From: Larus michahellis
Taxonomy: Eukaryota > Chordata > Aves > Charadriiformes > Laridae
Direction: 5' to 3'
Length of the DNA: 64,000 nucleotides
NCBI RefSeq assembly: GCF_964199755.1
Contig: NC_133904.1
Span: 1,550,001 to 1,614,000 of the forward strand
Shown here: positions 57,656-64,000 of the stretch, piece by piece
Layout: every line of letters starts with the position of its first letter
Numbering within the stretch: the first letter of the stretch is position 1
Notes under the pieces: generated by a model
What the model was told of the DNA's origin: nothing
Seen by the model: the letters and a program-made list of their open reading frames with translations, nothing else
Databases searched by the model: none
Made by a program: the position numbers and the translations under genes

Positions 57656-60600
57656 AGAGTATTCGGAAACAGCAGGAGCTGACCTCCAAACCTTACCCTC
57701 CACTGAAGGCAGAGGAGAAAACTTCAATACTGGAGAAGACTGGCCCCAGCGAGAGTCAGCGGGCACAGCACCAGCCCACCCCGGTTCCCTGCTCGCCATC
57801 GTGCAAGATGATGAACACAAGGGACGTGGAGTTCAAAGACGACGAACAACCACGACGGGAGGAGAGCTTTATCAATCTACCTATACACAAACACAACGAT
57901 TGCTTTATAGACAAGTTATGTCTGTCCCACAATGAGGTCATTAATCTAATGAAAATATATCAAGAAAAATGTGTGGAGACTGACAACGATAGGATACCTC
58001 ATCGTTAATCTTGACCATATAACATCGCTACAGGCAAAAGAGCTATTAAGATGAAGACACTTAAATCACTCTACAGATGGAACTCATCACGCCACTATAA
58101 AAATGGTTTATTAGCAATACACTTCAGAGCATTATCTGAAATTTTCTAACGCGCCTGTATTTAATATTTGTTGTGGCTTTATTGTTGCATCTTAGTTATT
58201 TTAAAAAGTTTGCACTATTGACGATAGGTCTGCCACTGACCAAAGCAGCACTGCAAGCATAATTTTCTCACAAGCGGGTTTTTTGTGGGGTGTTTTCCTT
58301 TTGAGCAACTGGCAACAGCATTGCCAAAAAAAAAAAAAAAATCTGCAAACAAGCAAAGATCCAGTTAGCAATTAAGCATTAACAATAGTTTCGCTGATTG
58401 TCCTGTTTATGCCGAACACATTCCGCAGTGTGCACTGCAGCAAGAGACGGCCTATACAGACAGGATAAAGCGATTCACAGCATTTCTGTGCTAGCAACTC
58501 TACTGACAAGCTAAATAAAAAGACTTTTCAAAGTAAACATTTTAAGCATATTTAAATATTCTCTGCGTATATAAGCATTTCTATTTTACACATTATAAGC
58601 ATTTCTATTCTGTGCATTAGAAGCATTGACTAATAATGCAGATGGAGCGGGTTTGACTTCTTTCCTCGTGTCGCCGATCATTTTCAGAAAAGATGGTGCC
58701 TGGAAGATACCAAATACAAGCACGAAACGCTAAAACTACCGCTTACTTCTGCCCTTTGCATCGCTGACACTGCTGGCTGCCGGGCACGACAGAAAGCAGG
58801 TGGGTTCCCCGTATTTCAGTGGAGAGGACATCAACCCACCACGTCAGACAGCCAGAGGCATCGCGCTGCCGTGCAAAACATGTGGATTGCTATAAAATTT
58901 GTTAAGGGCAACCATCAAAAGTGGAAGACGACTACCTCCATTAACGGACGTTACCGCAGACCAAGGAGGTTGACCCAAAAGCATTTCCATTCCAGCTGGA
59001 GCTCGCACGGAGTTACAGGAAACGCACCCATATGGCTTTAGTGTTGTTCGACGGATGCGAAGGCAAAGTACTTGCTTGTGAGCAAGATGTAGAAAACACC
59101 ATTAGCGAAGCTGACAGAGAGAACGCTAATGCCACATCCATCTCACAGAAATTGTCGCCGCCTGCATCTTCCTATTCGAGTGGTTACTAGTTCTCAGGAG
59201 TCACTTGCGGAAGACAGGGGAAACCCAATTACCGAAAATAGCAATATCTTTGTCAAAAACCAGCAAGCAATTAAATCTCCCCTACACACGGAAACATATA
59301 TTAAAGCTAATTATTGTACATCGGTCAATGTAATTGCAACTCAAATGCAACGTGGTCCACGTAATTAGTTGGCACTAATGGAAATCTCATAATGCAACAA
59401 ACGTACTAGAACACTCTGCGTCGGAAATAGTTCCTCACAGTACCAGGAAGTCATGCTCCTTCTCTTGTCAAATTTAAGAAGCACTTTGGCAAAGATAAGA
59501 CGGATGGATATCCCTCCACCTTCCCCAACACAAGCACCTGGAGTTACTGAGGTCCCCACACCTAAAAGAAGGTGCCCGGTTGACAGAAGGTCCCCCATGC
59601 TCTGGTTGCAGCCTGTGCATGCCCCAAAGCCAAAATCCAACCAACAAAGCACCACCTGGATTTTCCTTACAGCCAGGTGGCAGAAGACAAGAACCACCCA
59701 GGGAGCTGTTTGGGGTCACCATCGAGCCGCCCAGGACCTGCTGCTAGAGGCTGCAGCAAGAGCTGCTCTCAACAACTTGATCTGGGCACAGGGATCAGCT
59801 TTGATAACCTCAGTAATACACACCACCAAAACACATTTTGGTTTTGCTGTTCTTGTTAGCTCAGCTTCCTTTTGTTCCATTAGATACAACCCTTGCCATC
59901 GAGAAACTGCTTGCGCAACTCCAAGATACCCTCAGAGAGGGCATGGCAGTATTTCCCAGCCGTCAGCTGGCTCCTGGGCCAGTTTCCCTTCAATTTATAC
60001 CACTTGGGAGATGCTCAGAGACACTCTGCCAAAGTGGGAACAGCAGGAAGATAAAGGAAGATGTGCAGCTGCAGCTCCTCCCATCAGGATACCCGGAGCA
60101 TTATTAACTCCTCGGCAACAAGAACACCGGGGCAGAATTTAACCAGCATCTCTGCGGCACCTGGTACCTACTAAAGCATGAGAAGAGCCACATGCTTATG
60201 AAAGACCACACTTTACAAAGCCCAAAATGTCAGGCAGAAAACAAACACTATTTTGTTGCAGGTTTCAGAGAATTAGTAATTAGTGTTAGTTAACTATTAA
60301 GTGATTATACCCCTCCTGCCAGGTGTATTTCTCCAAGAAGAAAAAAAAATAAAAAAAAGTAGTTTCACCTTCTGTGAAGGACACGGTTGAAAGACCGGTT
60401 TTTGACTGCGATGGCAAATCTTTTTGTGATGACAGAGGACTAATAGTAGGCTGGGTGCAGCCCGTAACTGTGCCCACCTGGCAGCATCTCAGTGGCCATC
60501 GGATGTACATTACCCTGCGAGCCAAGCCTGCAAGCAAACAGCACAAGGAGGTTTTATAGGAGAAATATTGAATTTAATAGAAAAATTCTTCATGGTGCAA

Positions 60601-63600
60601 GTTTTTCTCAGAGCATCAACGGCCACCACTCTCCTTCGTAAACAAGAGTTTACGCAGTCCTTTGTAAGCAACTCTTTGCTCCAACAGTTATAAGTCGGTT
60701 TAACATTTTGTCTGGTTTTGTTTTAGTTGCAGATACCTGCCCAGTTCCTCAGTGTTTTTGGGCTTGTAATCTAACATCACTTCTCCATCAGTAATATACT
60801 CTGGCCTAATAAATGAGTGGTTTAACACACATTTAGAGACTTACTTCAAGTAGGTACAAATTAACCAAACCACTGTTTTGCCATCTGCTTGGCGAAACAA
60901 ATTCCCACGTGAGGGAAATAAAATATGGTGATGTGACATTTCCCCGGTAGCTACAGAAAAGGACGCTTGGGCACAGCCCCCGAAACGCAGCCCGTCTCAC
61001 CTCCGCAGGGAAACGACACAAAATACACCAAGCTCGTGGAAATTTCCAAACAGAAACTGGTCCTTCGGAGAGAAAGAAAAAACACAAACACAACAAACCA
61101 CCCCGGTGGGGAAGTGGCTCTGGATGTGCCCATCTAGACTCCACCACTATCATAAAATAGGGAGGAGGAAGGGAAAGCTTACGCATCTGTTTCCAGCAAG
61201 GGAACTAGGTCACTGGAGAAGCAATTAACAGGCTCGCTGCAACGATCTCCTTCCACCCAGCCACGGGGCAGCAGATCCCAGAAGCGCCTGATGAGCTGGG
61301 AGGTGGACACACAGGAGCACCGGGACGGTCACGCGACTGAAACACCCCCTTGTTCACCACAACCTGCTGAAATGACAGTTTTTCAGATGCTGCTAGTTAG
61401 AAGTTAGCTGAAGCCGTAATTAACACAACGATGATGAAAAGCATAAAGCTTCTCTTCTGTCTAAAGGCCACTTGCATTTTAAAGGGGATCTTAAACTTCG
61501 GCAGGTGCCCTCAATGCACAGAGACTCAATTATTTAAATATATGATAGATCAAGCCACCTAAAAAGACTTCATCCTAATTACTCCAGCTGAACAGTTCCC
61601 ACTGAAGCACAAGTAGAACAAGAAACCATCACAGAATTATTACAGAAAAAGCTAATTTAACAACCAGCTCCGGAATCATCAATTGAGGCCATCAACAAGG
61701 ATGTTGATTCAAAGAGGGGCATCAGCCTCCAAAAATAATCCTGAATGCCCTCGCTGCTTTGGAAAGGCAATATTGACCTGGAGATGTCACATGAAAGAGG
61801 GACTGACGCAGAAGTCGAAGACACAACCCAGTATCCACGGGTGTATTTACCCCCAGGGCACAACCAGCGGGTTGCTCCTGCCTCGAGTAGCAAGCGGGAC
61901 GAGTGAACACGCAGGCAAAACGTTCTGTTTTCACCAATACTGTCCAAGTTCCTTTAGGAAGTTGTACCCACACACCCTCACACCCTCCATGGCCAGGAAC
62001 AGAGTATTCTCCGAAAATTTCTGTCCAACAGCTGTTCAATGTTCAAGCATAAAAATAAAAATAACACTAACCTATTTTCTTCTGGATGCTACAGACTCCC
62101 TTTTTCATCTAGAAATTCAATGCATTCACTCTGTATTCCCTTTCAACCCCACTGACAACCTATAAATTATTACTTTATATTGCAGGGCATCCAGAGGCTC
62201 CGGCCAGGGTCAGGGCAACGTGCTAGAATAGAGACACCGGCTCCAGAAAGCGTCTCAGTCCTGGTCTGTCAAAACAGCCTTTTAGTGGATGCTAAAATGC
62301 TCCCTGCTTGTATAAAATAAACTGTTCAGTCTATGCCAATAGCTTCTCTGCTGCTGTTCCCCCCGGCAAATTCATTACCAATCCACCCAGATCTTCTCCT
62401 TCACCGTATTAACTGATGCGATGTCATTTAAAACACATTAAATACAGCAATAGTATTTACTTGAAAATTTGAATAATTCATGAAGAAAAAAAAAAGAAAA
62501 GGTCTACACAAAGCTAGGAAATTTTGCAAACATCATTCTTTCAGCTACCACCCTCCCCTGGATTTTTTTTAAAACTGAAACTGAACTTGGGGGCAATTAA
62601 TATCCGATACAGTTCTAACGGCAGCAAAATAATTTTTATCATCTCCTTCGAACCCCTGTTTCATACCATCCATCACTTACAGGAAAACACGATCAAGACA
62701 GGAGTCTATGAATAACTCTGCTTTTTCTCCAGGATTCAATCTAGACTGCTTCTAAATATGTATAATGCCCAGACTACATTAACACATTAAAGCTTTGTAG
62801 ATTGCCATCACTGCTTCTGCAGCTTAATTTCATCTGTCCCTCACAATTCAGATCTTCAACTACTTTCATCCTGAAGAAGAAAACAAAATAAAAATCACTC
62901 CACTTTAAATATAAAACCTCATGATGCTCACATAAGCAGATTGCTAAGCACGTTTAAGAGGATATATATTTAAAACCTGGCAGCAAAACTTTATTCCCCT
63001 ACTAAACGGGGGTATTCTCTTGGATTCTATTCCCTCGATGTTAATAAAAAGCATATTCTATGATCAGTTAAGCTTGAAGAAATCTGGGAAGGATGATGAG
63101 TTTGACAAGTCAAACAATTGAGGAGTAGAGTCGGAGAATATAGCAAGTGATAGAAGAGGGAAAATTTTAAGCAACTGATAAAAAAAAAACCCCCCACAAG
63201 GGATTCAGTGTGTTTGTCTTCTGCTCCAGCTGCCCAGAGGCTGGAAAGGCACAGAGCACTAACACAAAATGGATGCTTTTTCGCAAACACCACCTTAATT
63301 TCCAAACAATTTTGTCTGTCCGGTTAAAAATTCATTTCCTACTTCTGCCTGACGATTTTAATTGCTAACACAGCTGCTCTCTTCCGCTCATTCGAAAGCG
63401 ACGAGAGAATTTAAGGCATTCTGTGCCCGAGACAGTCCTGCTGCACAAAGTAATTGGAAATGACAGATCACACACAGCAGCGCAGGCTTGACGTTTGTAC
63501 ATCGAGTTCTGCAATAAACCTCGGCAGATTCACAGGAGGACTCCCCCCAAGCTGAACGAATTCAGCGGCAAGAGCCTGGAAAATAAAACTTACCAATTTC

Positions 63601-64000
63601 ACATTAAACACATGAGAACAGCACGTATTAATTATTGGGCAGAAGTTTAAAGTTTCCTTTAATCATTTCGAAATGCTTTGAAATCCCATGTCTGGTACAA
63701 CGGCTCCGAAAGAGCTTTTATCTTTCAGCTGTAAGACGGGAGGCACGCTGGAAACCCCCGACAAGATTTTCCGCCCCCCAGTTTTGGCATCTCTCCTTTT
63801 GAATTAGGTTTCCTAAAGTTGTGCACAGCGAGATACACCACAACTCGTAAAGAAACTGTTTAAGTACAAAAAAAAACACCACTAATTTTAACACAAGGAG
63901 AAACTTCTACTCAAAAATTAAGAGTCACAGAAAGCCGAGCTTCAGTTAAATATATGTATTTTATACGGTATCCCAAAGCTTCTGTGTAAGTACAATAGGT

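Larger units (their letters stand above)
36085..64000 (-). other. GLCE: Probable 5' intron(s) of GLCE
   Basis: The acceptor at 36086-36085 shows that GLCE has at least one exon further right. Mammalian GLCE has noncoding first exons separated from the ATG by tens of kb. I see no conserved coding exon in these 28 kb on either strand. Content noted: four CR1 pieces, two 24-bp tandem duplications, a G-rich tract at 53000-53028, and otherwise AT-rich unique sequence. A moderately CpG-rich patch at 36765-37060 could hold a noncoding exon, but no convincing donor was found there. Confidence 0.6.

Noticed and set aside
59453-60142. 229-codon plus-strand open frame
   Set aside because: No family recognised, no repeat of known type, no splice or promoter context; best taken as chance within the inferred GLCE 5' intron.

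Overview
This window is vertebrate nuclear DNA, almost certainly avian. It has intron-split genes, at least seven 3' ends of CR1 LINEs with the bird-type tail (consensus close to TTCCAACCCAAACCATTCTGTGATTCTATG), and compact introns with GC-rich minisatellites. The species cannot be fixed from the sequence. No prokaryotic, viral or otherwise new gene system is visible.

Two protein-coding genes can be assembled, both on the minus strand. PAQR5 (membrane progestin receptor gamma, 332 aa) is complete in seven coding exons between 12356 and 3252. GLCE (D-glucuronyl C5-epimerase, 607 aa) is complete in three coding exons between 36071 and 27538. Every junction was placed by GT/AG sites, phase and recalled homology to the mammalian proteins, and both frames close exactly. 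GLCE followed by PAQR5, in the same orientation, is also the human chr15q23 order, so this is conserved synteny and not an operon. The two genes act separately: GLCE makes iduronic acid in heparan sulfate in the Golgi, and PAQR5 is a seven-helix membrane steroid receptor.

Layout: 1-3251 is PAQR5 3' UTR and flank. 3252-12356 holds the PAQR5 coding exons; the introns carry an LTR-like fragment and an inverted pair of CR1s. 12357-18000 is very GC-rich, with a 12-13 bp minisatellite and a CpG-rich candidate first exon and promoter of PAQR5 near 16.0-16.3 kb. 18000-24650 is intergenic, with a 19-bp minisatellite and one CR1. About 24660-27537 is the likely GLCE 3' UTR. 27538-36084 holds the GLCE coding exons. 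36085-64000 has no recognisable exon and is best read as the long 5' intron or introns of GLCE, with four CR1 pieces and short tandem duplications.

Limits: noncoding first exons, promoters and polyadenylation sites are inferences from sequence only. Repeat edges are approximate because no consensus library could be searched.
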